From Pseudomonas wenzhouensis (GTDB lineage: Bacteria; Pseudomonadota; Gammaproteobacteria; Pseudomonadales; Pseudomonadaceae), in NCBI RefSeq assembly GCF_021029445.1, contig NZ_CP072610.1, forward strand, positions 992,001-1,056,000: a stretch of DNA of 64,000 bases. The letters are read 5' to 3'. The notes beneath the pieces were generated by a model. It made no database searches and was not told the origin of the DNA. It saw only the letters and a program-made list of their open reading frames with translations. Shown in pieces: positions 38,220-48,116 of the stretch (positions are counted from its first letter, which is position 1; the number at the start of each line of letters is the position of its first letter). The position numbers were made by a program, and so were the translations under genes.

Positions 38220-39287
38220 TTTTTCGAACACCTGGGTCACCTCGCCACCGAGGCGGAAGCTGTTGAACGGCCCCTTCTCCTGGTTCAGTTCGCGGGTTTC
38301 CTCATTGCAGGCGTAGAGGCTGCAGTAGGGCGCCAGCCAGGCGTACTTGAAGTCCTTGCGCAGCTCGCTCATGTCCTGCTTGGCACCGGTGCGCTGGGCG
38401 AATGCGGCCGGGTCGCGTGCGCCTTGCAGCACCCGTTCGGCCAGGCGCTGCAGTGCGCCGTGGTTCTCGCCGCGCAGATCCACTTCGTTGGCCTTGGCGA
38501 ACGCGGCGATCATCGCCAGCGGTGGCAACGCATAGTTGTGGTAAGCCAGGGCGCGCTGGCTGCGGCGCATTTCGTTGGCCAGATAACCTTCGTCATCGAC
38601 CTGATTGGCAGCGATGCGGAACTGGCCCACGGACCAGTCGAACAGGTCGCGACGATCACTGATCACCGCCACCGCCATCACCGACCAGGCGGCCCAGTAG
38701 CTGTGGTTGTTGATCTTGCGTAGCGGCAGATCGCTCCACTCGCGCACCGTGTGTTCGGCCAGCCGGGTGAACCAGGCTTCGATGCGCGCACTCTGCTGCG
38801 GGTATTGCGCCAGCGGCTGCGACTCGGAAAACTTCAGGCGCAGCCAGGCGCCAGCCAGGCTGCCGAGCGCCCATTTGCGCATCGACTTGCCGGTGTGGTT
38901 GAACTGCTCGGATTCCAGCGCATCGGCGCTGGCCCAGCGGTCCAGCCATTCGATGGCGCATTCCAGGCGCTCAGGCTGACCGGTACGCATGTAGCCGGTG
39001 ATCATCCGCCCGGCTTCCTTTTCCAGGCGGACGATGTGAGCGGTCTGCTGGCGGAAGTTATTCTCCGCCTTGCGGTTGAGCGTGGCGCGCGCGCTGTCGG
39101 AGCCGGCGTACTTGCTGGTGAACTGCAGCTCACCGGTGTACGGCTCTGGTACTGCGGGGCAGGCGGGCGCCTTGCCGTCGCGCTGGCCCACGGCGGCGTA
39201 ATAGCCCGCCGGCGGGTGCAGTTCGGCGAAGGCCGGGCCGCTGAGCAGCACGGCTATCAGGGTGAAGGGAGCGAGTCGTTTGGGCAT
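38214..39287 (-). CDS. algL: Poly(beta-D-mannuronate) lyase AlgL
   Basis: Periplasmic alginate lyase (PL5) that clears stray polymer during export. The 357-residue protein has a signal peptide ending GPAFA (about residue 23). The catalytic motif [13 protein letters not shown] carries the active His near residue 195, and the Tyr lies in [14 protein letters not shown]. The ATG at 39287 is preceded by GAGGAGG. The stop codon lies in a REP element, so the C-terminus (QVFEKP) probably reflects repeat insertion. Confidence 0.96.
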   Translation of the reverse strand: MPKRLAPFTLIAVLLSGPAFAELHPPAGYYAAVGQRDGKAPACPAVPEPYTGELQFTSKYAGSDSARATLNRKAENNFRQQTAHIVRLEKEAGRMITGYMRTGQPERLECAIEWLDRWASADALESEQFNHTGKSMRKWALGSLAGAWLRLKFSESQPLAQYPQQSARIEAWFTRLAEHTVREWSDLPLRKINNHSYWAAWSVMAVAVISDRRDLFDWSVGQFRIAANQVDDEGYLANEMRRSQRALAYHNYALPPLAMIAAFAKANEVDLRGENHGALQRLAERVLQGARDPAAFAQRTGAKQDMSELRKDFKYAWLAPYCSLYACNEETRELNQEKGPFNSFRLGGEVTQVFEKP

Positions 39288-39297
39288 GCTTGCCTCC

Positions 39298-40728
39298 TCA
39301 GTCGTTCGCACTGTGCTGCGCGACTTGTTGGCTGGCCCCGCTTGGGCGCTGGCACAGGCTGGCCTGGACTTTCAGGTCGTCATCGCTGTCTTCGGGCTTC
39401 TCGATTTCCAGAGCGAAGAAGTTCTGATCACCCCAGCCCGGCTCGTCGCGCAACTCCACGGCGAAGCGGCCGTCGGTATTGACGGTATTGGGTTTTTCCA
39501 GCTTGAGCTGCTCGCGACGACCGTTGAGGTACCAGATGGTGGCGTCGACGCGCTTGACCGACGGGTCGCTGAAACGCAGGTCCAGCTGGTGGCGGTTGCC
39601 GGGTAGGGTCAGCAGCTTGTTCTCGCCATTGACCAGTATTTCGTTGCTGCCCGGATGCAGGCGTTTCTCGCTGGCGAGCAGCTCGGTCTGGCCGCTGCAG
39701 CCGTTGTTCAGGGTGGCCATCAACTGACGGTGAATCTTGTCCGAGGCCAGGTCGTAGAGCGGCGAAAACTCCCAGATGAGGATTTTCGGTGGGTCGTTCT
39801 GGAAGGCATCGCTGGCCAGATACTCGAGCATCGCGCCTTCCAGGCCGCCACCGGGGAAGGCGGCATTGAGCACGTCGGTGCCCAGGTATTGTTCGAGGAA
39901 GCCGCCGAAGTTGTAGTTCTTGCCGCTGTGGCTGGTGCCGACCAGGGTGATCTTAGGGCTGCTGTCGTCGCCGAACAGCGCGTCGCCATCGCTGGCGTCC
40001 TTCGGTTCGGTGACGAACTGGTCGACGTATTGCACCGCATAGCCGCTGCCGCACAGCTGGCTGGCGACGTTCTGCATGGTGCCGGTCTTGCCCATCAGGC
40101 CGACGCGCTCGGTGACGAACTCCTTGCGCGGTATATCTTCGAAGCCGGGGATGCGCTTGACCGTCTCGGCCACCAGGCTTGCGGTGCGCTCGGCACCGTA
40201 GGGCGTCCAGTGCTGGTCACGGCGGAAGTAGAACTCCTTGTCGCTGTCCTCGTCGGTCAGCGGCGTCAGGTCCGGTACCCAGATACCCAGCTGTTCGAAG
40301 CGGGTCAGCGCCTGGCGGTAGTTGCGCAGCGCCTTGTCGTAGTCGAAGCGCTGGTAGTCGGCCGGGCGCAGCTTGCTGCGATTGACCAGGCCGCGGGTCG
40401 GTTGATAGACCACCACCAGTTCCACGCCGCGCTGCTTGAGGCCGTCGCGCAGTTCCTTGAGGCGCTGGTAGCCGACTTCGCTGGTGCCGAACTCGGTGCG
40501 CAGGTCTTCGACACTGCGGAACAGCCAGCCCTCGTCGGCATCCATCAGGGTGACGAAGTTCTTCATGTAGTTGGTGGTGTAACGGCTGGCGTCGTGCGCA
40601 GCCGGGCACAGCGAGCAGCAATCTTCCACCTGGTATTGCGACGCCTGGCGCTCTTCGGCCTGCAGCGCGCTGCCGAATGCGGCGCACGTCACTGCCAGGG
40701 CCAGGGTCTTGAATTTGTATGCAGTCAT
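39298..40728 (-). CDS. algX: Alginate biosynthesis/acetyltransferase protein AlgX
   Basis: Periplasmic SGNH-type acetyltransferase that acetylates mannuronate on the growing polymer. The 476-residue protein has a signal peptide ending ALQA (about residue 24). The Asp-His pair is in [15 protein letters not shown] near 175 and the catalytic Ser is in [16 protein letters not shown] near 270. A C-terminal carbohydrate-binding module includes [16 protein letters not shown]. Cysteine pair CCSLC near residue 38. It lies 11 bp before algL and 11 bp after algG. Confidence 0.97.
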   Translation of the reverse strand: MTAYKFKTLALAVTCAAFGSALQAEERQASQYQVEDCCSLCPAAHDASRYTTNYMKNFVTLMDADEGWLFRSVEDLRTEFGTSEVGYQRLKELRDGLKQRGVELVVVYQPTRGLVNRSKLRPADYQRFDYDKALRNYRQALTRFEQLGIWVPDLTPLTDEDSDKEFYFRRDQHWTPYGAERTASLVAETVKRIPGFEDIPRKEFVTERVGLMGKTGTMQNVASQLCGSGYAVQYVDQFVTEPKDASDGDALFGDDSSPKITLVGTSHSGKNYNFGGFLEQYLGTDVLNAAFPGGGLEGAMLEYLASDAFQNDPPKILIWEFSPLYDLASDKIHRQLMATLNNGCSGQTELLASEKRLHPGSNEILVNGENKLLTLPGNRHQLDLRFSDPSVKRVDATIWYLNGRREQLKLEKPNTVNTDGRFAVELRDEPGWGDQNFFALEIEKPEDSDDDLKVQASLCQRPSGASQQVAQHSAND

Positions 40729-40739
40729 GGGAGGCCTCG

Positions 40740-42275
40740 TCAGTTGGTCATCGGCTCGGGCTCGATCGGATCGATCAGCACGGGCAGGCGCTGGCGCACC
40801 ATGAGGTCAAGGATTTCGTCCTGTTTCTCGCCGAGGATGCCGGCGAGCTGGATGCCGCTGCTCTTGCGCGGGGCAAGCATCTTCACGCGGTACAGCTCGA
40901 CCGACAGCGGCGAGTCGATGTTGATCGGGCTGGAGCCGTTACCGGCCAAAGTGCCGCCGACGATGATCATCGAGATCTTGGTATCGAACGGGTCGAGGTC
41001 CAGGTCGCGGTCGGTGTCGGACAGGTCCTTGATGTGGCCATACACGCCGGTGAGCTGGTTCATCGCCGAGAGGTTGTCGTAGAGGCGGATGTTCTCGCTG
41101 TTGCGGATGCGGATGCCGTGGCGCTGATTGCGCAGCACCTGGTTGCCCCACAGCAGATTGTCGCCGCTCTCGTACAGGGTGATGCCGTCGGCGTGGTTGC
41201 CGTGCACACGGTTGTAGGCGATCAGGTTGCGCTCGCTGTTACGGTCGATCACCACCCCGGAGAGCTTGTTGTCGTAGCTCTCGTTGTTGATGATCCAGCT
41301 GTCGTTGACCTCGCGCGAGATGATGATGCCGTGCTTCTTCTTGGTGCCGAATACGGTGTTCTCGGCGATGATCAGGCCGTGCGAACGGTCGTGCGGGTCA
41401 ATGCCGTAGACGATGTTGTCGCGGTAGGTGTTGCCCTTGATCACCACGTTCTGCGCTTCGTAGCAGTAGAAGCCGTACCAGTGGTCGACGAACTCGGAAT
41501 CGATCAGCCAGCCGGTCGGCTCGTCGCGCTTGAGGCGCTCGTGCATGTTCGGCGTGTACTGGGTGATCGACACCCCGTACGACTTGGAGTTGTCGTAGCC
41601 CAGGCTGGTCAGCACGCTGCCGGCGATGTACAGCTCGCTGCCGCCCCAGGACACCAGGAACGGGCGGAACTCCTTGCCGTTGTCGCGCATGCTCGCCGGG
41701 CCGTTGTCGGCCTCGCGCCAGGCGGTGACGCGGGTGTCGGTGAGGAACATCAGGCCATCGTTGACCAGAAACGCGCCGCGCTCCTGCGACAGGCGCAGTT
41801 CGCGGGTTTCCTTGCCGACGTGCAGCGCCGCGCCTTCTGCCACGACGATGGGCAGGCGTGCCAGGTACACGCCCGGCTCCTGCTCGGCGAACTGGCTGTC
41901 GGGCAGCGCCTTGGCGATGTCCTGGGCGGTGATCAGGCCACCTTCGATGAAGATCGCCTGGGGCATGCCCTGCTGGCGCTTGATCCATTCGCGCAGGCGT
42001 TCGTTGCCGCCGGTAAAGTCCTTCAGCGCGTCCTGACGCAGCATGCGCCGCACCACCACCTGGCCGCGTTGTTCGCGCGGAATCTTGGCCAGCACGGCCT
42101 CCTTGGTGTAGCCGGACAGGTCCGGCAACTTGGGCGCTTCCATATGCAGTTCGTCAGCCGGTGCGCTGCGCACGCGGTAGTCGAACTGGTGCTGCGTCGG
42201 GTTGGCCTGGGCCAGCGGCACCGTGAGGCACAGCGCGCCGAGCAGCAGGGGTAGGGCTAAGCCGTTGGGTTGCAT
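40740..42275 (-). CDS. algG: Mannuronan C5-epimerase AlgG
   Basis: Periplasmic right-handed beta-helix enzyme converting mannuronate to guluronate in the polymer. The 511-residue protein has a signal peptide ending AQA (about residue 24). Parabolic (PbH1) repeats run through residues 220-400. The catalytic motif DPHDRSHG is near residue 294. Related repeats include IISREVNDSWIINNESYDN. It is located between algE and algX as in P. aeruginosa. Confidence 0.97.
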   Translation of the reverse strand: MQPNGLALPLLLGALCLTVPLAQANPTQHQFDYRVRSAPADELHMEAPKLPDLSGYTKEAVLAKIPREQRGQVVVRRMLRQDALKDFTGGNERLREWIKRQQGMPQAIFIEGGLITAQDIAKALPDSQFAEQEPGVYLARLPIVVAEGAALHVGKETRELRLSQERGAFLVNDGLMFLTDTRVTAWREADNGPASMRDNGKEFRPFLVSWGGSELYIAGSVLTSLGYDNSKSYGVSITQYTPNMHERLKRDEPTGWLIDSEFVDHWYGFYCYEAQNVVIKGNTYRDNIVYGIDPHDRSHGLIIAENTVFGTKKKHGIIISREVNDSWIINNESYDNKLSGVVIDRNSERNLIAYNRVHGNHADGITLYESGDNLLWGNQVLRNQRHGIRIRNSENIRLYDNLSAMNQLTGVYGHIKDLSDTDRDLDLDPFDTKISMIIVGGTLAGNGSSPINIDSPLSVELYRVKMLAPRKSSGIQLAGILGEKQDEILDLMVRQRLPVLIDPIEPEPMTN

Positions 42276-42286
42276 GATCCGATCCC

Positions 42287-43744
42287 TCAGAAGCGCCAGA
42301 TGAAGTCGACGAAGGCGCGGTGCATCACCGAGTCGGTGCCGCTGCCGTAGGCGTCGCCTGGCAGGAACACGCCGGCGCGCAGGCGTACCAGGGCCGAGCG
42401 ATCATCCAGCTGTTCGGCGACCGTGGCCGGCAGCAGGCCCTGCTTGAAGTAGCGGGTCAGCACCAGGTCGACTTCCTGGCCGATGTCTTTCTCGCCCGTC
42501 ACCAACGGCGCGGTGATGCCGCTGTCGCCGACGTCCTGGTCGCCATCGACACGCCAGAAGCGGTGATAGACGACGCTGGCGTCGTAGTCCTGGCCCAGCT
42601 GCCAGGAGCTGAACGCGCTGGCCACCTGCAGGTTCGACAGTTCGCCGCGGAAGGCTTCGCCGTAGCGGTGCAGGCGCGATTCGACGCCGGTGAAGTTGGC
42701 ACGGTTGCTCTGCAGACCGGTCTGCATGAACTGGCGCGACTTGCCGTCGTTGCCGCCGCCACTGCCACGGGCGTAGGCGGCGCCGATCTTCCAGTTGTCG
42801 TCGAGGCTGTAGCGCAGGCCCAGGTCCATGGCCCAGGCGTCGACGTCCTGGCTGCGCGAGCCGGTGGCGATGCGGTCGCTGCCGACCACCTGCTGCTGCA
42901 GCTGGTCGGTATCGCCCTTGAGCCAGGTCATCTGTGCCCAGTAGTTGAGGCGATTGCGCGAGTTGCGCTCGAAGAAGCCGCCGTCGACGTGCACGCCGAA
43001 CCAGGTCAGGTCGCCGGTGTAGCGCTTGCTCAGCTCGTCGACGCGCTCGCCGGCGTTCGGCAGGCTGCCGTCGTCGCGGCTGTGGTGCAGCTTGGCGCCG
43101 ATGCGATGGCCGGGCGTCCACTGGTAGTCGAGACCGGCGAAGTAATGGCGACGGTCTTCGTCTTCCGGGGCGAGGTCGTCGAGGTCGGTGCGGTATTCGG
43201 AGAAGCGCTCGGCGACGCCGGCAGTGGCTTGCAGCAGGGTGGTGTCGAAGCGCCAGTTGACCGCTTCGATGTTGGTGTCCCACCAGGTGCCCTCATTGCT
43301 GCGCAGGCGCTGACGGCCGACTCGCAGGTGCTCACCGGGGTAGGCGGTGAGGCCGGCGTAGTCGACCCAGAACTCGCGCATGGCCAGGTAGCTCTTGTCC
43401 GGCTGGCGGGCGTCGCTGCGCTGGGCGCTGTCTTCGCCGTCGTCCTGCAGCGGGTCGGTTTCGATGGTGTCGGTGGCAGTGACCGCCTGGCCCATGGCGA
43501 AGGCGCCCCAGTCGCCGCGCTCGCCGTAGACCCAGGGGCGCAGGTCGAGACCGATACCGTTGACGTCGCCACCCTTGCGGGTGCCGAGGTCGCGGTCGTC
43601 TTCCGATTGCGCGGTGATTTTCACATCCAGACCGAAGTTCTTCGGTGCATCCGCCGCCCAGGCAGCGCTGGCTGCCAGCAGGCTGGCGCTAAGGCCAAGC
43701 TGAGTGACGATACGGTTCAACTGCATGCGTGCATCCTTGTTCAT
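42287..43744 (-). CDS. algE: Outer-membrane alginate export porin AlgE
   Basis: 18-stranded beta-barrel that exports alginate. The 485-residue protein has a signal peptide ending AAWA, then [23 protein letters not shown] at the mature start. The AlgE blocks [19 protein letters not shown] and [21 protein letters not shown] are present, and it ends in an aromatic C-terminal strand [11 protein letters not shown] with terminal Phe, the BAM recognition signal. The ATG at 43744 overlaps the algK stop; an ATG at 43726 with an AAGGA site is an alternative. Confidence 0.97.
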   Translation of the reverse strand: MNKDARMQLNRIVTQLGLSASLLAASAAWAADAPKNFGLDVKITAQSEDDRDLGTRKGGDVNGIGLDLRPWVYGERGDWGAFAMGQAVTATDTIETDPLQDDGEDSAQRSDARQPDKSYLAMREFWVDYAGLTAYPGEHLRVGRQRLRSNEGTWWDTNIEAVNWRFDTTLLQATAGVAERFSEYRTDLDDLAPEDEDRRHYFAGLDYQWTPGHRIGAKLHHSRDDGSLPNAGERVDELSKRYTGDLTWFGVHVDGGFFERNSRNRLNYWAQMTWLKGDTDQLQQQVVGSDRIATGSRSQDVDAWAMDLGLRYSLDDNWKIGAAYARGSGGGNDGKSRQFMQTGLQSNRANFTGVESRLHRYGEAFRGELSNLQVASAFSSWQLGQDYDASVVYHRFWRVDGDQDVGDSGITAPLVTGEKDIGQEVDLVLTRYFKQGLLPATVAEQLDDRSALVRLRAGVFLPGDAYGSGTDSVMHRAFVDFIWRF

Positions 43745-45111
43745 GGCTGGGTGACCTGCAGGGCGGCCTGCTGCTGCAGGACGATGCCGCGGGCATCGCG
43801 TTCCTCGCGCAGCAGGCGTTGGCCTTCGGCCAGTTGCGCCGGGGTCAGGCTCGCTTCCACCTCATGCGCCAGCTCGAAGGTCGGCGGCGTATTGCGTGGC
43901 AGGGCCAGTTGGCTGAATACATAGGCATTGACCGGGTTGGGCTTGACCCCGCGGCCCTGGCTGAACATCTGCGCCAGGGCGAAGTCGGCGCTGAGCTGGC
44001 CGGCGCGTGCGGCGCTGAGCAGATGATCCAGCGCCTGCTGGGCGTAGACCTCGCCGAGGTAGCCGCGCAGGTAGATCTGCCCCAGGTAGTAGTTGGCGCT
44101 GGGCTCGCTGGGTGCGGCCTTGCGCAGGTGCTCCTCGGCCTTCTTCGGCTGCTGCGGCAGCAGCTTGCCCTCGTAGTACAGGCGCCCGAGCAGCAGTTCG
44201 GCGCGCGGCAGGGCCGCCTCGCGACCCTTCTCCAGATAGCCGAGCAAGGTGTCGATATCACCTTGGCCCGGATAGTCGTAGAGCAAACTCGCGAGGCTGA
44301 CCCAGGCGGCCGGGTAGTTCGGCGCGATGGTTTCCAGCAGATCCTGAGCGAGCTGCGGTTGCGGCTGGCCCAGCTCGGGGTCGCTGAGTACCTGGGCCAC
44401 GGACTCGACCTGGTTGGGCGAGACGCTGCCAGCGCGGTAGCCCGCCAGCAGCTGATCGATCAGCGCCTGGCGATCGTCTTCGCGGTTCTGCTTCTGGTAC
44501 ACGGTGGCCAGCTCGGCGTAGCAGGCGTCGTTGCTGGCCAGGCGTGCCTGGCAGATGCGCTCGATCTCGCCCAGGTGCTGGTCGTAGGTGCCATCGGTGC
44601 GATACAGAAGGATCTGTGCCAGTTCCGCCTGCGGCAGACCCTGCTGGCGCCAGTCCTGGATACGTTGCGCGATGTTCATGGCGGGGAAGTCCTGTGGATA
44701 GAACAGGTAGAGTTCGGTCAGCGGCAGCAGCGCGCTTGGCTCGCGAGCCTGGGCTGCGCTTTCCAGCAGTTCGGCGGCCTCGCGGCGTTCGGCCAGGGTG
44801 CTGCCGGGCTTGCGCGCCAGCAGCTTGCCCAGGCGCGCCTTGGCGCGTGGCGATCCATCCATGGCCTGGCGATAGATGCGCTCGGCCTCATCCAGATCCT
44901 GGCTCTGGCCATTGGCGGCGTAGATATCGGCCAGGCCGATCTGCGCATCGCTGTAGCCCATCTCGGCGAGCTGGCGGAAATGCCACTCGGCGGTCTGCTG
45001 GTCGCCGCTCTGCAGGGCTTCGCGGGCCAGGCGCTGGTCCGGCAGGCCGGCGCAGCCGGCCAGCGTGGCGCTGACGGCGAGGCCGAGCAGGGCAGGGCGA
45101 AGAAGGGGCAT
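43741..45111 (-). CDS. algK: Alginate export TPR lipoprotein AlgK
   Basis: Outer-membrane lipoprotein with TPR/Sel1-like repeats that helps place AlgE. The 456-residue protein has a lipobox in [13 protein letters not shown] (Cys near residue 18). Sel1 repeats follow, such as LARYEALQ-type and [40 protein letters not shown] and [20 protein letters not shown]. The start is ATG 45111, or GTG 45117, which has better spacing to GGAGG. A MITE lies directly upstream of this ribosome site. Confidence 0.94.
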   Translation of the reverse strand: MPLLRPALLGLAVSATLAGCAGLPDQRLAREALQSGDQQTAEWHFRQLAEMGYSDAQIGLADIYAANGQSQDLDEAERIYRQAMDGSPRAKARLGKLLARKPGSTLAERREAAELLESAAQAREPSALLPLTELYLFYPQDFPAMNIAQRIQDWRQQGLPQAELAQILLYRTDGTYDQHLGEIERICQARLASNDACYAELATVYQKQNREDDRQALIDQLLAGYRAGSVSPNQVESVAQVLSDPELGQPQPQLAQDLLETIAPNYPAAWVSLASLLYDYPGQGDIDTLLGYLEKGREAALPRAELLLGRLYYEGKLLPQQPKKAEEHLRKAAPSEPSANYYLGQIYLRGYLGEVYAQQALDHLLSAARAGQLSADFALAQMFSQGRGVKPNPVNAYVFSQLALPRNTPPTFELAHEVEASLTPAQLAEGQRLLREERDARGIVLQQQAALQVTQP

Positions 45112-45128
45112 GCTCACGGCGACCTCCG

Positions 45129-45397
45129 TAGGGTCTGTTGATGTTTCATCGCGAGTCGCGTTGCTACGCCAAATGTCGCCAGGCAAGGCGTGGAGCGCCG
45201 GTAATGGTCGCCCCCTTGCCAAGCTCCGCAACGCAGCCTGGCGACATTTGCCGCGCAACCCGGAAGGGCCGGGCCAGTTTTTGCGCGGCGCTGCGTTATT
45301 CGTCGTTCATTTGGAATAACCAAACTTCTCTCCTCATGCCTTGCTCCGCGCAAAAACTGGCTCCGGCGCGGCCGCGATTAAACGTCAACAGACCCTA
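45129..45397. mobile_element. MITE-like element (269 bp) in the alginate operon
   Basis: Noncoding. The ends are TAGGGTCTGTTGATGTTT and the complement of TAGGGTCTGTTGACGTTT, matching at about 24 of 26 positions when extended to ATCGCG. They are bounded by TA, as in IS630/Tc1-type elements. Two further internal inverted repeats are AAATGTCGCCAGGC with GCCTGGCGACATTT, and GCCAGTTTTTGCGCGG with CCGCGCAAAAACTGGC. It lies exactly between the alg44 stop and the algK ribosome site. No transposase is encoded. Confidence 0.82.
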
Positions 45398-46558
45398 TCG
45401 ACCTGCCGCGACGGCGCGATCAACCAGCCAGCCCAGCGACGGACCACGGTCGATGACCACGTCCACCGGTTGCCCGGCGAGGCTGGCCGGCAGGGTGTCC
45501 TGCGGCTTGATCACCACGCGGATGTCCGAGCTCAGGCCGCCGTCATGCAGGGCGCTGCTGACGATCTCGCCGTGACGCGCCTGGTCTTCGCCGGCCACCT
45601 TGAAGGTCACCGGGGTACCGGGGCGTGCCTGTTCCAGGTGGCGGTAGGGGAAGCTGGCACTGACGGTAGCCACGCCGTCCTGCGGCACCAGTTCGAAGAT
45701 CACGTCGCCCTTGCTGGCGAACTGACCGTCGGCCACCAGTTGGTGGGCGATCTTGCAGTTGCACGGGCTGGTCAGGGTGCCCTGCATCTCGCGGGCGAAG
45801 AGCGCTTCGATCTGGCTCGGTTCGAGCTGATCGTCGCCCAGGTGGCCCTTGAGCATTTCCAGCATGCTGGTGGTGAAGGTGGCGATCGGTGCGCCCTTTT
45901 CCACGATACTGTCGGGTTGAACCAAGGCCTGCACGCTGCCTTCGCGCGGCATGGTGACCTGCAGTGCCGGCAGGCTGATCTGCGCCGACTGGGCGTGGGT
46001 GACGAAGTACAGGCCGTAGATCGACTTGCCGATGTAACCGAAGGCGGCCAGACCGATCACGAAGATCGCGGCGCTGAAGGTGACGGCGCGCAGGCGGCCG
46101 AACATGCCCATGCCACCGCCGGCGCCGTTCTTGCGCGCCTTGGTGAAGTTGTCGCGCTGCAGGATATGCAGCACCTCGCCGACGTTGACCAGCTCACCGG
46201 CCAGGTGGGCGCTGATCAGGTGGCGCAGGGCGGCAGCTTCGCGTGCGCCGAGGCCGTGGAACTGGCAGCCGATGCGGTTGTGCTCCGGCTGTACCGAGTT
46301 GACCTGGAACTCGACGTCCAGACCCAGCACCAGGCTGTCGAGCTGGAACTGCAGTTGGCCGCGATGGAAGTCCCCGACCTTGTGCGAGGTCTTTTCGTTG
46401 GTGAAGCTGAAGCCGCCGGCAGAGATGTCCTGCAGGCGCGCATCGATGCGCTCGCCCTTGGCATTGGTGAAGCGCAAACGGCCTGGCAGCTTGACACGGG
46501 CGTGCTGGCGCTGGGCCTCGGACTCATGGACGACGTTGTGATTGGCGACGGAGTTCAT
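45395..46558 (-). CDS. alg44: c-di-GMP-binding alginate polymerisation protein Alg44
   Basis: Inner-membrane/periplasmic partner of Alg8. The 387-residue protein has an N-terminal cytoplasmic PilZ domain with the c-di-GMP motifs QRQHAR (near residue 16) and DISAGGFSF (near 45). One transmembrane helix (FSAAIFVIGLAAFGYIG near 160) and an HlyD-like periplasmic domain follow, which includes LTSPCNCKI. The stop codon TAG straddles the border with a MITE, and the length agrees with P. aeruginosa Alg44. C-di-GMP control of polymerisation is established for the family. Confidence 0.96.
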   Translation of the reverse strand: MNSVANHNVVHESEAQRQHARVKLPGRLRFTNAKGERIDARLQDISAGGFSFTNEKTSHKVGDFHRGQLQFQLDSLVLGLDVEFQVNSVQPEHNRIGCQFHGLGAREAAALRHLISAHLAGELVNVGEVLHILQRDNFTKARKNGAGGGMGMFGRLRAVTFSAAIFVIGLAAFGYIGKSIYGLYFVTHAQSAQISLPALQVTMPREGSVQALVQPDSIVEKGAPIATFTTSMLEMLKGHLGDDQLEPSQIEALFAREMQGTLTSPCNCKIAHQLVADGQFASKGDVIFELVPQDGVATVSASFPYRHLEQARPGTPVTFKVAGEDQARHGEIVSSALHDGGLSSDIRVVIKPQDTLPASLAGQPVDVVIDRGPSLGWLVDRAVAAGR

Positions 46559-46584
46559 GGTGGCTAATTCCTATTCGAGTAGGG

Positions 46585-48066
46585 TCATACCAGCGCCAGC
46601 AGCGCGGCGATGAAGACGGAGGCAGCAGAGAAAGTCATGGCACGCGACGACCAGCTGTTGAACCAGTTGGCGAAGCTGGACAGGCCGCGGTTGAGCTTGG
46701 TGTTCTGGCGCGTCCAGGACTGTTGGTCGAGGCGGAAGAACACGTAGATCTTCACCATGGCCCCGACGATCTGGTTGTAATAGAGCAGCGCCGGGTAGGC
46801 CGGGCCGATGCGATGCCCGGAGAGCATCAGCAGCAGAGTCAGGATCAGCCGCGTGGTGCCGATCCACAGCAGGTAGATCAGCAGATACATCACGCTGTAC
46901 TTGAGGCTGGCGATGATCGCCACGCACAGGCCCAGCAGGCAGGTCCACATCGACACGCGCTGGTCGAACAACACCAGGGTGGTGAAGGCGCCGAGGCGAC
47001 CCAGGCCCAGGCGCAGGGCGCGCGAATTCTGCCGCAGGTTGTTGCCATACCAGCGGAACATCAGCTTGCGGCTGGCCTTGATGAAGCTCTTCTCCGGCGG
47101 GTGCTCGACCGTGTTGATGGCGGCGTCCGGCACGTAGAAGGTGTCGTAGCCCAGGCGCATCAGGCTGTACCAGCTGGACTTGTCGTCACCGGTGAGGAAC
47201 TGGAAACGACCCAGGCGCCAGTGCTCGAGGTGGTCGGCTTCGACGTCGCGGATGAACTCCGGATCGGTCACCACGCTGGCGCGGAACACCGACATGCGCC
47301 CGGTCATGGTCAGCACGCGCTTGGAGAGCGCCATCGAGCACATGTTGAGGTGGCGCTGGGCGAAGCGCAGCTTATGCCATTCGCTCATCAGGTAGCTGCC
47401 GCGTACCTCGCAGAACTCGTTGGTGGTCAGCCCGCCGACATTAGGGAAGAGCTTGAACCAGGGCACGCATTTACGGACCACTTCAGGTTCGAGCACGGTG
47501 TCGCCGTCGATCACCGCCACCACCGCATCGCGGTCCGGCATCTGCCGGGAAATGGCGCGGAAACCGTGGGCCAGGCCGTCACGTTTGCCGGTGCCGGGAA
47601 TGCGCACGATGTCCAGGGTAACGTGCGCCGGCGGTTCGGCCTGAGTCCAGAGGTTCTTGATCAGCAGCTCATCGGAGAGCTCGACGATCGAGCACACCAC
47701 CGTGGTCGGGTAGCCGCAGTCGATCGCTTCGCGAATCACCGAGCGGTAGACCATGGCAGTGGTCAGTGCCTCGATGCGAAAGCTGGTGACCAGCAGGAAC
47801 ACATGAGAGGGGTCGGCGTCCTTGCCGAGTTTTGTAACCTTGCGGCGGTACCAGGGGTACACCAGGTAAAGGAACAGGCAGCCACGCACGAAGTGCATGG
47901 CACCCATGGAATAACGCCAGATGCCGACTATGCCGATCAGCAGCAGGAAGTGTCGCGAGTCGGGATCGAACACCGACCGCGGCAGCGCCAGCGCCAGGAG
48001 CATCAGCAAGCTGAGATAGAGCATCCAGCCACTGGCTTGGTTGAGGCCGTTCTTGAGCTTGTCCAT
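46585..48066 (-). CDS. alg8: Alginate polymerase glycosyltransferase Alg8
   Basis: GT2-family inner-membrane enzyme that polymerises GDP-mannuronate. The 493-residue protein has N-terminal transmembrane helices, then the catalytic region with [18 protein letters not shown] (DxD) near residue 190 and [28 protein letters not shown] (acid and TGDD; shown in two adjoining motifs). The acceptor-side [18 protein letters not shown] is near residue 335. C-terminal helices follow ([19 protein letters not shown]). It is preceded by GGAGACG, after a hairpin separating it from algD. Confidence 0.97.
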   Translation of the reverse strand: MDKLKNGLNQASGWMLYLSLLMLLALALPRSVFDPDSRHFLLLIGIVGIWRYSMGAMHFVRGCLFLYLVYPWYRRKVTKLGKDADPSHVFLLVTSFRIEALTTAMVYRSVIREAIDCGYPTTVVCSIVELSDELLIKNLWTQAEPPAHVTLDIVRIPGTGKRDGLAHGFRAISRQMPDRDAVVAVIDGDTVLEPEVVRKCVPWFKLFPNVGGLTTNEFCEVRGSYLMSEWHKLRFAQRHLNMCSMALSKRVLTMTGRMSVFRASVVTDPEFIRDVEADHLEHWRLGRFQFLTGDDKSSWYSLMRLGYDTFYVPDAAINTVEHPPEKSFIKASRKLMFRWYGNNLRQNSRALRLGLGRLGAFTTLVLFDQRVSMWTCLLGLCVAIIASLKYSVMYLLIYLLWIGTTRLILTLLLMLSGHRIGPAYPALLYYNQIVGAMVKIYVFFRLDQQSWTRQNTKLNRGLSSFANWFNSWSSRAMTFSAASVFIAALLALV

Positions 48067-48079
48067 TTGCGTCTCCGCA

Positions 48080-48106
48080 TACCTGCACGCGCTGGGCGTG
48101 CAGGTA
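48080..48106 (-). promoter_or_regulatory. Perfect 11-bp hairpin between algD and alg8
   Basis: TACCTGCACGC-GCTGG-GCGTGCAGGTA lies 10 bp after the algD stop and 13 bp before the alg8 start codon. No T-run follows, so it may be an RNA processing/stability element rather than a terminator. Confidence 0.7.
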
Positions 48107-48116
48107 CGCTCGGGCC

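Noticed and set aside
40719..42254. 511-codon plus-strand frame opposite algG
   Set aside because: Exact shadow of algG with no start signal or domain.
45138..45575. Open frames running through the alginate-operon MITE
   Set aside because: They cross the element's inverted repeats and alg44 antisense without a start signal; the element appears noncoding.
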